This document shows positions 1 to 8,388 of a stretch of 16,366 nt of DNA, one piece after another (position 1 is the first letter of the stretch; every line of letters begins with the position of its first letter). The position numbers and the translations under genes were made by a program. Source of the stretch: RGIG4140 sp045635565 (GTDB taxonomy: Bacteria > Pseudomonadota > Alphaproteobacteria > CAAHEQ01 > UBA3637); assembly GCA_045635565.1 (NCBI GenBank), contig JAZTVX010000052.1, positions 1-16,366 on the forward strand, given 5' to 3'. The notes beneath the pieces are model-generated. The model made no database searches. It saw nothing but the letters and a program-made list of their open reading frames with translations, and was not told the DNA's origin.

Positions 1-1
1 C

Positions 2-1981
2 GAACCATATCCCGAATCAAGTGATGAAACAGATGGTTTCGGTATGTGTAACCGATGCACACAAAACGGACAAACCCGTTGGTCTGGTAGTCTAAACGGT
101 ACGGAAAATGAAGGAAAGGCTTACTGTTCGTATATGTGTACAGAAGGATATTCATACCAATCCAAATCCGGACAATGTATTCCTTGTAGTGATGACGCTC
201 ACAATTGGATTCCTGACGATATTGCTAAACGACAATGTACGGCTTGTGAAGGACATGAATGGTATAATGTTTATCTAGGAAGTGCCTATTGTCGCAAAAA
301 ATTAGAATGTACGGAAGACCAATATATTGCTCTCGATTTTAATAATAAACGGCTATACTGTGCCAATTGTGGGGATAGTCGAAATGACCATGTTCTTGTC
401 AAATGGGGAACACGTTCATCAATAGAGGAGATAGATACCGTTGTTCAAGATTCATGCAACAATTGTCCTAAAACAAAAGACAAAGCCCGTTGGTATAGTA
501 TTGATAATACTTTTCAGAGTAACGATTGGAGCGGGAGAAGATATTGTTATCCTGTTTGCGAACAACCTGAAACAGGTAGTGTCGCTGATACAATTTGTGT
601 AACCAACCCAACAGATGAACGCTGCACACGAAAATGGCAGAATGTTTGGGGTAATTGTTACGATTGTAATGCAACTGCCGGCGACTTTAGAATAGGAAAA
701 AACGCAACACTCATCCAATTATGTGAAGCCTGTGGACGAGAAGCCAAAGACGGTTATTGCAAACCCAAAGGAAGCATGTGTGATGTTGGTACATTTTTGG
801 GAAAAGACGGTATTTGTCATGATTGCAGTAAAACCGTTTCAAAAACAGGGATTCCCATCACATCGGAAGAAGAATCCGGTTGTATTACTAATTGTAAAAA
901 AATATCAGCAACTGATACAACGTTTAACAAAGAAGGTACGATAGAAGAACGCAGAACTTATACACGCAGTAATGTCATGTATTGTGCCCCCAAATGTGCA
1001 GATAACTACATCAATAACTCATCAGGAGAATGTGTTTCTTGTGGAAATGAAAAATCTACGAGTTCTATAGAGGTAGGCGTGGATGCCGAATGTTCTCAAC
1101 GTTGTCAATATCGTGAAATATATCCTTCTTCAAAATGTTCCCCAAAAGAATGTCCACATACGGATACCGTAAAATATTTTAGAAGTAATAATTGGGGGTG
1201 TGTCGCATGCAGCTCTCCCAATACGAACACATCTTATGGCTCATACACTGTTTCAGGAGACCGTATAGCAGCATGTCATGACTGCGATAATCGAATGGTT
1301 ATTCCCACTTCGGATGGATCTAATCCTCTTTTTTGTTCAGAAGTCCAATTTAACGCAGATGGCACACCAAATATCGGCATTTGTAACCATATTGAAAATG
1401 ATTATTACAATTCTGCCAATTTAAATGCTTCATTAAAAACAAAAGCCGATTATTATGTGAGTGGAAAATATTTAAAAGACACAAATAAAGTTAAATATTT
1501 TCGGGATGGCTATGGATATTGTCGTTCTTGTAACACAGAAACTAGTTATAGTTCTACCCAAGCCCAGTGTGATCTATGTGGCAACAGACGCTGGCAAAAC
1601 AATACTTGTTCCAAAGGGTTATGTGAAGAAGGAAAACACTTTTTGAATACATCAAAAGCCTGCGTTGATTGTACGAGCGAAAAAGTCAAAATCAATCTGG
1701 ATATTGAAAATATGTGTTCTCGTTGTGCTAATAGACGTGTCCTTAATACAGGTGAAAAATCAAATTCTGTATCATATGGATTGTGTGTTGCCGATTGTGC
1801 CGGTGACCAATGGCAAGATATTAACGGCAACTGTCTGTCTTGTTCCGAAGGGGGAAATCGCCCTATTGGCTTAGATGCCCAATCAATCAGTATGTGTAAT
1901 ACGTGTGCCGGCAGAACGGCTCAAATAACAGCTCAAGACGGTGACGGTAATCCGACTGCCTATCAGTGCGTGGAAGATTAA
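2..1981 (+). CDS. Cysteine-rich CxxC-repeat protein, 5' end outside window
   Basis: I do not recognise a named family. The frame is open to the left edge, and 14 sense codons (EPYPESSDETDGFG) precede the first Met at 44, so the true start probably lies outside the window. From that Met there are 645 residues with about 59 cysteines (about 9%). They fall into roughly nine units of 45-100 residues, each with CxxC, then CxxC or Cx3C, then a Cx3-6C or single-Cys end. Units begin near residues 45, 106, 205, 258, 330, 386, 493, 540 and 597. A short CGNRR or CANRR motif recurs after the second Cys pair in the last units. There is no transmembrane segment or catalytic motif in the visible part. Such cysteine density suggests an exported, disulfide-bonded or metal-binding extracellular protein; this is inference, since the N-terminus and any signal are missing. 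It is the last gene before a terminator. Confidence 0.85.
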   Translation, partial: EPYPESSDETDGFGMCNRCTQNGQTRWSGSLNGTENEGKAYCSYMCTEGYSYQSKSGQCIPCSDDAHNWIPDDIAKRQCTACEGHEWYNVYLGSAYCRKKLECTEDQYIALDFNNKRLYCANCGDSRNDHVLVKWGTRSSIEEIDTVVQDSCNNCPKTKDKARWYSIDNTFQSNDWSGRRYCYPVCEQPETGSVADTICVTNPTDERCTRKWQNVWGNCYDCNATAGDFRIGKNATLIQLCEACGREAKDGYCKPKGSMCDVGTFLGKDGICHDCSKTVSKTGIPITSEEESGCITNCKKISATDTTFNKEGTIEERRTYTRSNVMYCAPKCADNYINNSSGECVSCGNEKSTSSIEVGVDAECSQRCQYREIYPSSKCSPKECPHTDTVKYFRSNNWGCVACSSPNTNTSYGSYTVSGDRIAACHDCDNRMVIPTSDGSNPLFCSEVQFNADGTPNIGICNHIENDYYNSANLNASLKTKADYYVSGKYLKDTNKVKYFRDGYGYCRSCNTETSYSSTQAQCDLCGNRRWQNNTCSKGLCEEGKHFLNTSKACVDCTSEKVKINLDIENMCSRCANRRVLNTGEKSNSVSYGLCVADCAGDQWQDINGNCLSCSEGGNRPIGLDAQSISMCNTCAGRTAQITAQDGDGNPTAYQCVED

Positions 1982-1994
1982 ACCATAATAATAA

Positions 1995-2029
1995 AAAAAG
2001 ACAATGTCGTTTAAAGGCATTGTCTTTTT
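1995..2029. terminator. Bidirectional rho-independent terminator
   Basis: A perfect GACAATG/CATTGTC stem (2000-2006 with 2018-2024) is extended by an A5 run on the left and a T5 run on the right, with an 11-nt loop. It lies between the convergent stops of the Cys-rich gene (1981) and the M48 protease gene (2039). The flanking A and T runs allow it to end transcription from both sides. Confidence 0.85.
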
Positions 2030-2038
2030 AAGTTGTCA

Positions 2039-3334
2039 TCAGTTTTCCGGTAATACTAAAATATCTTGAGCATGTTGGTAAAACACTGTATTTTTTGGTA
2101 GTGTATCAACAGCCTTTTGTGCCATGCGTTTGGCGTTTTTCATATCTCCCATCGTTCGGTAATATTCGGCCATAATATAGGGAATTTCCTTGGTTTGACC
2201 GGTCAATTGATAAGCCGTTGCCAATAATTTCCATGCATACGGTGTTTCTTTTTCTTGGGATAAAACGTATTTCAAATGCGTCATTGCCTGCTGTGCGTCT
2301 TGAAAGGTTTGCCGTTCAAGTAATGCTTGTGCTAGTGATAGACGCATTAAGGGTGCATTCGGCATGAGGTCAATGGCTTTTTGATAATAGGATATAGCCT
2401 TGTCCAGTTGTGCCGTTTCTAAATAAAACTGTCCTTTGAGTTCGTAAAAATAAGGATAGTCGCTTTTTGCTTGAATCAGGCGATCAAGTAAGGCTTGTGC
2501 TTCATCAAACCGATGCAAACGATAAAGAGCAATGGCTCGGGCATAATAACCAACCGTAGAATTATCCCGTTGATATAAAGAAAGCGTTTGTTTCGGATTA
2601 TTAAGAAAACCAATAAGTTTGGCTCGTATCAAATCAAAACGAATATCCTGATGTAGTGGAAGTGGATTTTGTGTAAATCTGTCCAATGCCTTTAATCTGT
2701 CACGAGAAATAGGGTGTGTTCGAATATATGAACCATCTTCACCGGAAGATAATCGTTCCTGTGCCTGAATAAGATTGATGGTATTTTCAAACCCTTTCAT
2801 AGAATAACGGGTTTTATTCATGATATCCACAGCAACTCGATCCGCAGAACTTTCTTCTGTTTGACGATAAGCAGCAAAAACATTAACAGCAGATGATGCT
2901 CCCCCCATCATAACAGCCAAACCGGCATCAGGGCGACCTGCAACAGCAACAAGTCCTCCCAATATCGTGGAAATCAAGGCCGTCGTTCTGGCATTATCAT
3001 AAACACCCATACCCCGTACCACATGTCCACCGACAATATGGCCTGTTTCGTGCGATAAAACAAAGATAATGTCATCCACATATTTTGATTGTGTAATGAG
3101 ACCTGTGTGAACAAAAATGGTTTGACCGCCGGCAACAAACGCATTGACGCTTTCATCATTAACCAAAACAACCTGAGCATTTTCGGGATTAAGACCGGCA
3201 ACTTTAAAAATCTGACGAATATAACTGACTAAAACCGATTCAATTTCCGTATCACGAATAACAGATATAGCGTGAGCGGGAAAATATCCCAAAACAAGGA
3301 CTAAAAAAACAAAAAACCATGCAATGTATCGCAT
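2039..3334 (-). CDS. Exported M48 zinc metalloprotease with TPR repeats (BepA/YfgC-like)
   Basis: This is a 431-residue periplasmic protease of the M48 family, BepA-like in architecture. In that family the protease and TPR parts work in outer-membrane protein and LPS-assembly quality control. A signal peptide covers residues 1-22, ending FPAHA. The zinc motif HETGH has ligands H95 and H99 and catalytic E96; the downstream ExxAD motif (E161-D165) supplies the third ligand. Residues about 230-425 form several TPR helices, with typical patterns around the YYQKAIDLMPNAP stretch. I place the start at 3334 because AAGGAG lies a few bases upstream and the signal peptide follows at once. A longer reading to 3427 adds 31 residues and has no ribosome site. 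The gene is divergent from the MCE operon and convergent with the Cys-rich gene. The family call is firm; exact orthology to BepA is not proven. Confidence 0.93.
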   Translation of the reverse strand: MRYIAWFFVFLVLVLGYFPAHAISVIRDTEIESVLVSYIRQIFKVAGLNPENAQVVLVNDESVNAFVAGGQTIFVHTGLITQSKYVDDIIFVLSHETGHIVGGHVVRGMGVYDNARTTALISTILGGLVAVAGRPDAGLAVMMGGASSAVNVFAAYRQTEESSADRVAVDIMNKTRYSMKGFENTINLIQAQERLSSGEDGSYIRTHPISRDRLKALDRFTQNPLPLHQDIRFDLIRAKLIGFLNNPKQTLSLYQRDNSTVGYYARAIALYRLHRFDEAQALLDRLIQAKSDYPYFYELKGQFYLETAQLDKAISYYQKAIDLMPNAPLMRLSLAQALLERQTFQDAQQAMTHLKYVLSQEKETPYAWKLLATAYQLTGQTKEIPYIMAEYYRTMGDMKNAKRMAQKAVDTLPKNTVFYQHAQDILVLPEN

Positions 3335-3353
3335 ATCAACTCCTTTAAATACC

Positions 3354-3382
3354 AGTGTAGTTGAAAAATGTGTCAACGTCAA
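3354..3382 (-). promoter_or_regulatory. Candidate sigma-70 promoter for the M48 protease gene
   Basis: On the minus strand TTGACG (3377-3382) is followed after 17 bp by TACACT (3354-3359). An overlapping TTGACA starts six bases further on. The predicted transcript start would leave a leader of only about 12 nt carrying the ribosome site. It is a plausible but imperfect match. Confidence 0.35.
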
Positions 3383-3420
3383 TTTATTCCCGAAAAAAAA
3401 TAAAAAAAACAAAACAACCC

Positions 3421-3449
3421 TTGACAAAATAATGAAAATTTAGTGAAAT
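3421..3449 (+). promoter_or_regulatory. Sigma-70-type promoter for the MCE/DUF2155 operon
   Basis: A consensus -35 TTGACA (3421-3426) is followed by a 17-bp spacer and TGAAAT (3444-3449) as the -10 element. Transcription would start near 3456, just before the AAGGAA ribosome site and the ATG at 3470. This also argues against the upstream GTG at 3443, which lies inside the promoter. Confidence 0.55.
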
Positions 3450-3469
3450 ACACAAAAAGGAAAAAGTCT

Positions 3470-3961
3470 ATGAAATTATCTATTGAAAATCGTGAAATTT
3501 TTGCCGGTGCCGTTTTGGTTATCCTACTGGGTTTTGTTTTGATGTTTGTTCATTCAAAATCGGCTGTTGAAAAAAACGATAATGAATTTTTCTTATTAGC
3601 TCCTTTTTCAAAAACAGACGGTTTGATGAACGGAGCAGATGTACGGGTTGCCGGTATTAAAGTCGGTCGAGTTGTTGAACAATCTTTGAAAGACGGATTT
3701 CGGGTGCATGTAAAAATCAGTTTCAATCGCCCGATTGAATTATCGGCTGATTCATCTGCCATTGTTGAAACAGATGGATTATTGGGCAGTAAATACGTGG
3801 AAATTGTCCCTGGTGCTGATGAAGAAATATTACAATCCGGTGATGAATTGTTGTACACACAAGATGCACTTGTTTTAACGGAATTGATGGACAAAGTAAA
3901 TGCGTATATGCGTGAAAAAAAGAAAGTTAATGAACAAAGTGATGAAAAGGACATGCAATGA
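3470..3961 (+). CDS. MlaD-family MCE-domain protein (first of a tandem pair)
   Basis: This is a 163-residue inner-membrane-anchored MCE-domain protein of the MlaD type. MlaD-type proteins form rings that bind lipid in the periplasm and work with an MlaE/MlaF ABC transporter in phospholipid traffic between the membranes. Residues 1-10 are cytoplasmic, about 11-28 form one membrane helix, and about 38-130 are the MCE domain, with the characteristic NGADVRVAGIKVGRV and GLLGSKYVEI segments. A short charged tail ends the protein. The start at 3470 has AAGGAA at 3457-3462; a GTG at 3443 would add nine basic residues but overlaps the promoter. Its stop overlaps the next start by four bases (ATGA), indicating translational coupling. 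No transporter ATPase or permease gene is present in the window. Confidence 0.88.
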   Translation: MKLSIENREIFAGAVLVILLGFVLMFVHSKSAVEKNDNEFFLLAPFSKTDGLMNGADVRVAGIKVGRVVEQSLKDGFRVHVKISFNRPIELSADSSAIVETDGLLGSKYVEIVPGADEEILQSGDELLYTQDALVLTELMDKVNAYMREKKKVNEQSDEKDMQ

Positions 3962-4401
3962 AAAAAAATCCGGTTGAAACCATTTTAGGATTTTGCGTTT
4001 TAATTTTTGCTGGCGTATTTTTGTTTTTTGCTGCTTCAAAAGTGGATACAAAAACGGTCAAAGGTTATCATGTAACCGCTAACTTTATGAAAATCGGCGG
4101 ATTGGAAGTCGGGGCTGATGTCCGTATTTCAGGCATTAAAGTCGGTTCTGTTTTATCAGCACAATTAAATCAGGAAACATATACGGCTGATGTTGTTTTA
4201 AGCATTGATAATGCCGTCAAATTGCCGACAGATACTGTTGCTGCCATTGCCGATGTCGGTGTTATGGGGGGGAAATATGTTCGGTTAAAACCGGGGAAAA
4301 GTCATGATATGTTAAAAAATGGTGACTATATAACACAAACAGAAAATTATAAATCATTAGAAGATAATATATCGGAATTTATTTTCTTGTCGACACAGTA
4401 A
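3958..4401 (+). CDS. mlaD: MlaD-like MCE-domain protein (second of pair)
   Basis: This is a 147-residue MCE protein, closer to canonical MlaD than the preceding gene. The PVETILGF start leads directly into a membrane helix (about 8-26). The MCE domain (about 36-127) carries IGGLEVGADVRISGIKVGSV and the VGVMGGKYVRLKPG segment that ends typical MlaD domains. Its expected role is the periplasmic lipid-binding ring of a retrograde phospholipid transporter. The gene overlaps the preceding MCE gene by 4 bp and is followed after 11 bp by the DUF2155 gene, so the three form one transcription unit. The two MCE proteins are clearly paralogous but diverged, so this is an old duplication or a deliberate two-subunit design. 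Confidence 0.9.
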   Translation: MKKNPVETILGFCVLIFAGVFLFFAASKVDTKTVKGYHVTANFMKIGGLEVGADVRISGIKVGSVLSAQLNQETYTADVVLSIDNAVKLPTDTVAAIADVGVMGGKYVRLKPGKSHDMLKNGDYITQTENYKSLEDNISEFIFLSTQ

Positions 4402-4412
4402 GAGGCTCAACA

Positions 4413-4937
4413 ATGAAAAAAACAATATTGGGATTGATGTTATCTGTCGGGTGCTTTTGGGCGACTTATGTAAACGGAGCGGATATTGCAACCAGTCGTA
4501 TGGTTTTGCGTGGTGTTGACAAAATTACGGGACGTGTCAGTACAATGACAGCATCTGTTAACCAACCTTTGACATTCGGAACATTGACGATTATTCCTGA
4601 ACGGTGTTTAACCAAACCACAGGAAGAAATGCCTGAAAATGCTGTTTATTTACAAATCTACGAAACCGTGAAAGAAGCCCCGCAAAAACAAATTTTTAAA
4701 GGGTGGATGTTTTCATCTAATCCGGCATTATCGGCATTAGAACATCCGATTTATGATGTATGGTTGTTGCATTGTATCAATCAGGATATTATGGAAAATT
4801 TAGTTCAACCGACACAAATTATGCGTGAAATGGATTTGCATTTGATTGCTGATGAAGATAATCCGGCATTTGCTGTTGAAACAGAAAACAGTGAAACGCC
4901 CGAACCGGTTATCATGGACAAATCCATGTTGGAATAA
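4413..4937 (+). CDS. DUF2155 domain-containing exported protein
   Basis: This is a 174-residue exported protein of the DUF2155 family, whose biochemical role I do not know. The family is typical of Alphaproteobacteria and usually encoded beside an MlaD-type gene, which suggests a link to envelope lipid transport. Residues 1-22 look like a signal peptide (cleavage near NGA/D). The family core runs from about 30 to 125, with VDKITGRVSTM, PENAVYLQI, GWMFSSNPALSALEHPIYDVW and a conserved Cys. C65 and C121 are the only mature-region cysteines and could form a disulfide. The acidic C-terminal tail after about residue 145 looks disordered. GAGG about eight bases before ATG is the ribosome site. A strong terminator follows. 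Confidence 0.9.
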   Translation: MKKTILGLMLSVGCFWATYVNGADIATSRMVLRGVDKITGRVSTMTASVNQPLTFGTLTIIPERCLTKPQEEMPENAVYLQIYETVKEAPQKQIFKGWMFSSNPALSALEHPIYDVWLLHCINQDIMENLVQPTQIMREMDLHLIADEDNPAFAVETENSETPEPVIMDKSMLE

Positions 4938-4958
4938 TCAGTTTTTAATTCGATTGAT

Positions 4959-4997
4959 AAAACGGATAACAATCAGATATTGTTATCCGTTTTTTAT
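4959..4997 (+). terminator. Rho-independent terminator of the MCE/DUF2155 operon
   Basis: A perfect 15-bp stem (4959-4973 with 4979-4993, core CGGATAACAAT/ATTGTTATCCG) encloses a 5-nt loop and runs into a T tract. It starts about 20 bp after the DUF2155 stop codon. Confidence 0.92.
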
Positions 4998-5173
4998 ATA
5001 GAATCCGATACACTAACAAATGTACAATCTTTCATCAAAAGAAACAATCTTTTCAATTATATATATTAAATCAACCTCTTAACTTACGCGTTTTTTTCTA
5101 TGGTTAAGGCACCTTAATAGCAGCAGCATTTTTGTAATATTTTCCTAACCGGAAAGTACCGGTACAAGGGCAT
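4998..5173. other. Gene-free gap between two terminators
   Basis: About 175 bp hold no open frame worth calling. Visible elements are a TTAAGG-CA-CCTTAA inverted repeat at 5104-5117, a GTACCGGTAC palindrome near 5156-5165, and a CCGG-rich patch unusual for this AT-rich sequence. I find no convincing promoter. It may hold a small RNA ending at the following terminator, or nothing functional. Confidence 0.4.
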
Positions 5174-5208
5174 AAAAAAACGGAAGAAAATTTCTTCCGT
5201 TTTTTTTG
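5173..5208. terminator. Terminator behind the RND operon, bidirectional in form
   Basis: An ACGGAAG...CTTCCGT stem (5180-5200, with an A/T-rich tip) is flanked by A and T runs on both sides. It lies seven bases beyond the stop of the minus-strand RND permease gene, so it ends that operon. Its symmetry also allows it to stop plus-strand transcripts. Confidence 0.85.
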
Positions 5209-5214
5209 TAAAAA

Positions 5215-8200
5215 CTATTTTTTACGCTTACGGCGTTCCCATAGTTTTTCGTTTTTATTTCCTTTTGATACACGTTCAACCATTATCTGAAAGACAACGT
5301 ACAGTGCAGGAATAAAGAAAATACCAATAAATGAAGAAACAGCCAATCCACCGAAAATAGATGTTCCGATGGCTTGTCGTGCCATGGCCCCTGGTCCTTG
5401 AGCAACGTACAATGGTAAGAAGCCAAGCAAGGCTGCAATGGCAGTCATCATAATAGCACGGAAACGCATATTTGCTCCGTTAATGGCTGCTTCTTTAATA
5501 GAAACACCTTTTTCATGCTCGTCTTTGGCAAATTCAACCATCAAAATGGCATTCTTGGCAGCCAACGCAATCAACACAATGATACCAGCCTGTGCATATA
5601 GGTCATTTGTAATTCCCCGACACCATAAGAAAATCATAGAACCAAATAAACCAACAATAATCGATACCATAACGGAAACAGGGATAACCCAACTTTCATA
5701 TAAACCGACCAAAAACAAATAAGCAAATAAGAAAGCCATAGCAAAAATCATTACTGTTTGATCCCCTGCTGACTGTTCTTGCAAACTCATCCCCGTCCAT
5801 TGGAATTGATAACCAGCCGGTAAGATTTTTTGAGATATTTCTTCCATCGCCTGCATGGCTGAACCAGAACTTAATCCTTCTGCTGGTGTTGCCATAATTT
5901 TAATAGAACGATAGTTGTTGTAGCGTTGGATATTTTGAGCCCCGATTGTTCGTTTAACGGTAATTAAAGAACGTAACGGAACCATTTCACCTTTTTTATT
6001 GCGAATGTTAATTTTATAAATATCTTCCAACGTGCGACGTTCCATAACATCACCTTGCACATTGACCTGCCATGTTCGTCCGTACAAGTTAAAATCATTA
6101 ACGTACGTTCCACCTAACATCGTTTGCATGGTGTTGTAGATTTCTGAAATTTCTACCCCTAACGCATAGGCTTTTTGACGATTGACAACAACATCAACTC
6201 GTGGTGAATCAACCGTGTAAAGTGTCATAACCCGTCCTAAACGAGGGTCTTTATTACCCGCCGCAATCAATTGATTCGCAACACTTAATAATTCTTCCGG
6301 AGAAGCACCTTGTGTACTTTGTAAAACATATTCTGCATCCGATGTCATACTGATACCCATAATGGCGGGCATGTTAAAGGGCATCATACGTGCTTCTTTG
6401 ATATCCATTGTTAGCATGGATAACTTTTTGATGACACTATCAACATCTTGCCCTTTTTCTGTGCGTTCATCATACGGTTTTAAATGAATAACAAAGAAAC
6501 CGTTTGATGATGATTGTGTTCCACTCATAATACCATAACCGGTAATGGCCATGTACGCATCAATTTCCGGAATTTTCTTGAAACGTTGGGCCACTTCTTC
6601 CATGACTTTTTGCGTTCTATTCCAAGAAGCCCCTGACGGCAATTGAACTTCCATCATGAATGAACCTTGATCTTCTGCCGGCAAGAAACCCGACGGCGTT
6701 ATTTTTAAAAACACAAAAGCCCCAATACCAAACAATACCATGGCCACAATGGATAAAAGAGCAATCGGCATGGTCTTACGAATAATGCGTGTATAACCAT
6801 TTCGGAACCATTCGACAACATTCATACATATTTGAACCCATTTAAACGGCTTATCATTTGCCCGCATAATTACAGCAGCGATAGCCGGACTTAATGTTAA
6901 TGAGTTAATACCCGAAATAACCATGGCAGACGCAATGGCAATCGCAAATTGTTGATACAATAAACCTGAAATACCAGGGGTAAATGCAACTGGAACAAAC
7001 ACGGCTAACAACACCATTGTGATGGCAATAATCGGAGCCGTAATACGACCCATGGATTTTGAAACGGCATCCTGCGATGATAATTTTGGATTTTCGTGCA
7101 TAACCGTTTCAACGTCTTCCACCACAACGATGGCATCATCAACCACAATACCGATAGCCAAAACAAGTGCCAACAATGAAATGGTGTTAGCCGTCACACC
7201 GAAAATAGCCATACCAATGAAAGCACCGATTAAAGAAACAGGGATAGCCAATGTCGGAATAATGGTCGCACGGATTGTTCCCAAGAATAAATATGTAACC
7301 AAAACAATTAAAACAAATGCTTCAAAAATCGTTTGAAAAATTTCTTTCATTGAATCGGTTACAAATTCTGCATTATCAAACATTGTATTGAATTGAATGT
7401 CTTGAGGCATTTTTTTCTTTAATTCGGCAATTTTTTGACGAACAGCCATTGATACATCAACAGCATTGGATCCAGGAGATTGGAAAATAGCAAAACCAAC
7501 GGCTTGTCGTCCGTTATATGCAGCACGCATTGATTCTGATTCGGAACCAAGTTCGATACGGGCAATGTCTTTTAAGAATAAATAAGACCCGTCAGCATTG
7601 GCACGAATAACGATTTGTCCAAATTCTTCCGGTGTTGTTAAACGCCCTTGTGTGGTTAAAGAAAATTGAAATTGCTGATCGTCGGTTGACGGCATAACAC
7701 CGATACGACCGATAGACCCTTGAAGGTTTTGTCCCTTAATAGCATTCAAAACATCATTTGTTGATAATTTTAAACTTTTCAATTTGTCGTTGTTTAACCA
7801 TATACGCATGGAATAATCCAGCGTTGAGAAAACCTGTACATCACCGACACCACTGGTACGGGCAATTTCATCTTTGATGTTGATTAAAACATAGTTGGTT
7901 AAAAATAAATCATCATAATCCGGATTGGTTGAAGAAACGGTAAAAACCTGCAACATGGAAGACATTTTGGATTGAACAACAACCCCCATGTTAATCACTT
8001 CTGCCGGTAATTTATTTTCCACCTGTTTTAAACGGTTTTGAACGTTAACAGCTGCAATATTCGGATCTGTTCCGATATCAAATGTAACCGTCAAACTGTA
8101 AGAACCGTCATCATTACTGGTGGAACTCATATACAACATATCTTCCACCCCGTTAATAACGGATTCAATTTGTTGAGCGACAGTTGATTCAACAACATCG

Positions 8201-8364
8201 GCACTTGCCCCCGGATATTGAGCGGTTACGGCAACCGATGGTGGAACAATGTTGGGATATTGTTCAACCGGCATGGCTTTTAAACATAACCATCCGGCTA
8301 AAACAATTACAATCGAAATAACAGATGCCAATCGAGGTCGTTTAATAAACACGTCTGAAATCAT
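5215..8364 (-). CDS. RND multidrug efflux permease, HAE1 family (AcrB/MexB-like)
   Basis: This is a 1049-residue inner-membrane proton-driven pump, the normal length for the AcrB family. It would export hydrophobic or amphipathic compounds through a tripartite complex. The N-terminus has the family pattern MISDVFIKRPRLASVI followed by the first membrane helix. The porter domains follow, then helices 2-6 from about 340 to 500 with the proton-relay pair D409-D410 in GIVVDDAIVVVED. A second periplasmic half and helices 8-12 (about 870-1030) carry the relay lysine K937 in ALAAKNAILMVE. All relay residues are present, so the pump looks functional. Start at 8364: AAGGAG precedes it by seven bases. 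The gene follows the fusion-protein gene by 24 bp in one operon. No TolC-type outer-membrane gene or local regulator is in the window. The specific substrate cannot be told from sequence. Confidence 0.97.
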   Translation of the reverse strand: MISDVFIKRPRLASVISIVIVLAGWLCLKAMPVEQYPNIVPPSVAVTAQYPGASADVVESTVAQQIESVINGVEDMLYMSSTSNDDGSYSLTVTFDIGTDPNIAAVNVQNRLKQVENKLPAEVINMGVVVQSKMSSMLQVFTVSSTNPDYDDLFLTNYVLINIKDEIARTSGVGDVQVFSTLDYSMRIWLNNDKLKSLKLSTNDVLNAIKGQNLQGSIGRIGVMPSTDDQQFQFSLTTQGRLTTPEEFGQIVIRANADGSYLFLKDIARIELGSESESMRAAYNGRQAVGFAIFQSPGSNAVDVSMAVRQKIAELKKKMPQDIQFNTMFDNAEFVTDSMKEIFQTIFEAFVLIVLVTYLFLGTIRATIIPTLAIPVSLIGAFIGMAIFGVTANTISLLALVLAIGIVVDDAIVVVEDVETVMHENPKLSSQDAVSKSMGRITAPIIAITMVLLAVFVPVAFTPGISGLLYQQFAIAIASAMVISGINSLTLSPAIAAVIMRANDKPFKWVQICMNVVEWFRNGYTRIIRKTMPIALLSIVAMVLFGIGAFVFLKITPSGFLPAEDQGSFMMEVQLPSGASWNRTQKVMEEVAQRFKKIPEIDAYMAITGYGIMSGTQSSSNGFFVIHLKPYDERTEKGQDVDSVIKKLSMLTMDIKEARMMPFNMPAIMGISMTSDAEYVLQSTQGASPEELLSVANQLIAAGNKDPRLGRVMTLYTVDSPRVDVVVNRQKAYALGVEISEIYNTMQTMLGGTYVNDFNLYGRTWQVNVQGDVMERRTLEDIYKINIRNKKGEMVPLRSLITVKRTIGAQNIQRYNNYRSIKIMATPAEGLSSGSAMQAMEEISQKILPAGYQFQWTGMSLQEQSAGDQTVMIFAMAFLFAYLFLVGLYESWVIPVSVMVSIIVGLFGSMIFLWCRGITNDLYAQAGIIVLIALAAKNAILMVEFAKDEHEKGVSIKEAAINGANMRFRAIMMTAIAALLGFLPLYVAQGPGAMARQAIGTSIFGGLAVSSFIGIFFIPALYVVFQIMVERVSKGNKNEKLWERRKRKK

Positions 8365-8388
8365 TTTGATACTCCTTATCGTGATACA

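Noticed and set aside
3335..3427. 31-residue N-terminal extension of the M48 protease
   Set aside because: The internal ATG at 3334 has a strong AAGGAG and leads directly into a signal peptide; the extension has neither and covers the candidate promoter.
4446..4457. Possible lipoprotein signal (SVGC) in the DUF2155 protein
   Set aside because: The -3 residue is Ser, not Leu/Val/Ile, and hydrophobic sequence continues past the Cys to a good signal peptidase I site near residue 22.
5438..5722. Plus-strand open frames inside the RND operon (also 7019-7336)
   Set aside because: They are antisense shadows of a well-conserved permease gene, with no family signal.
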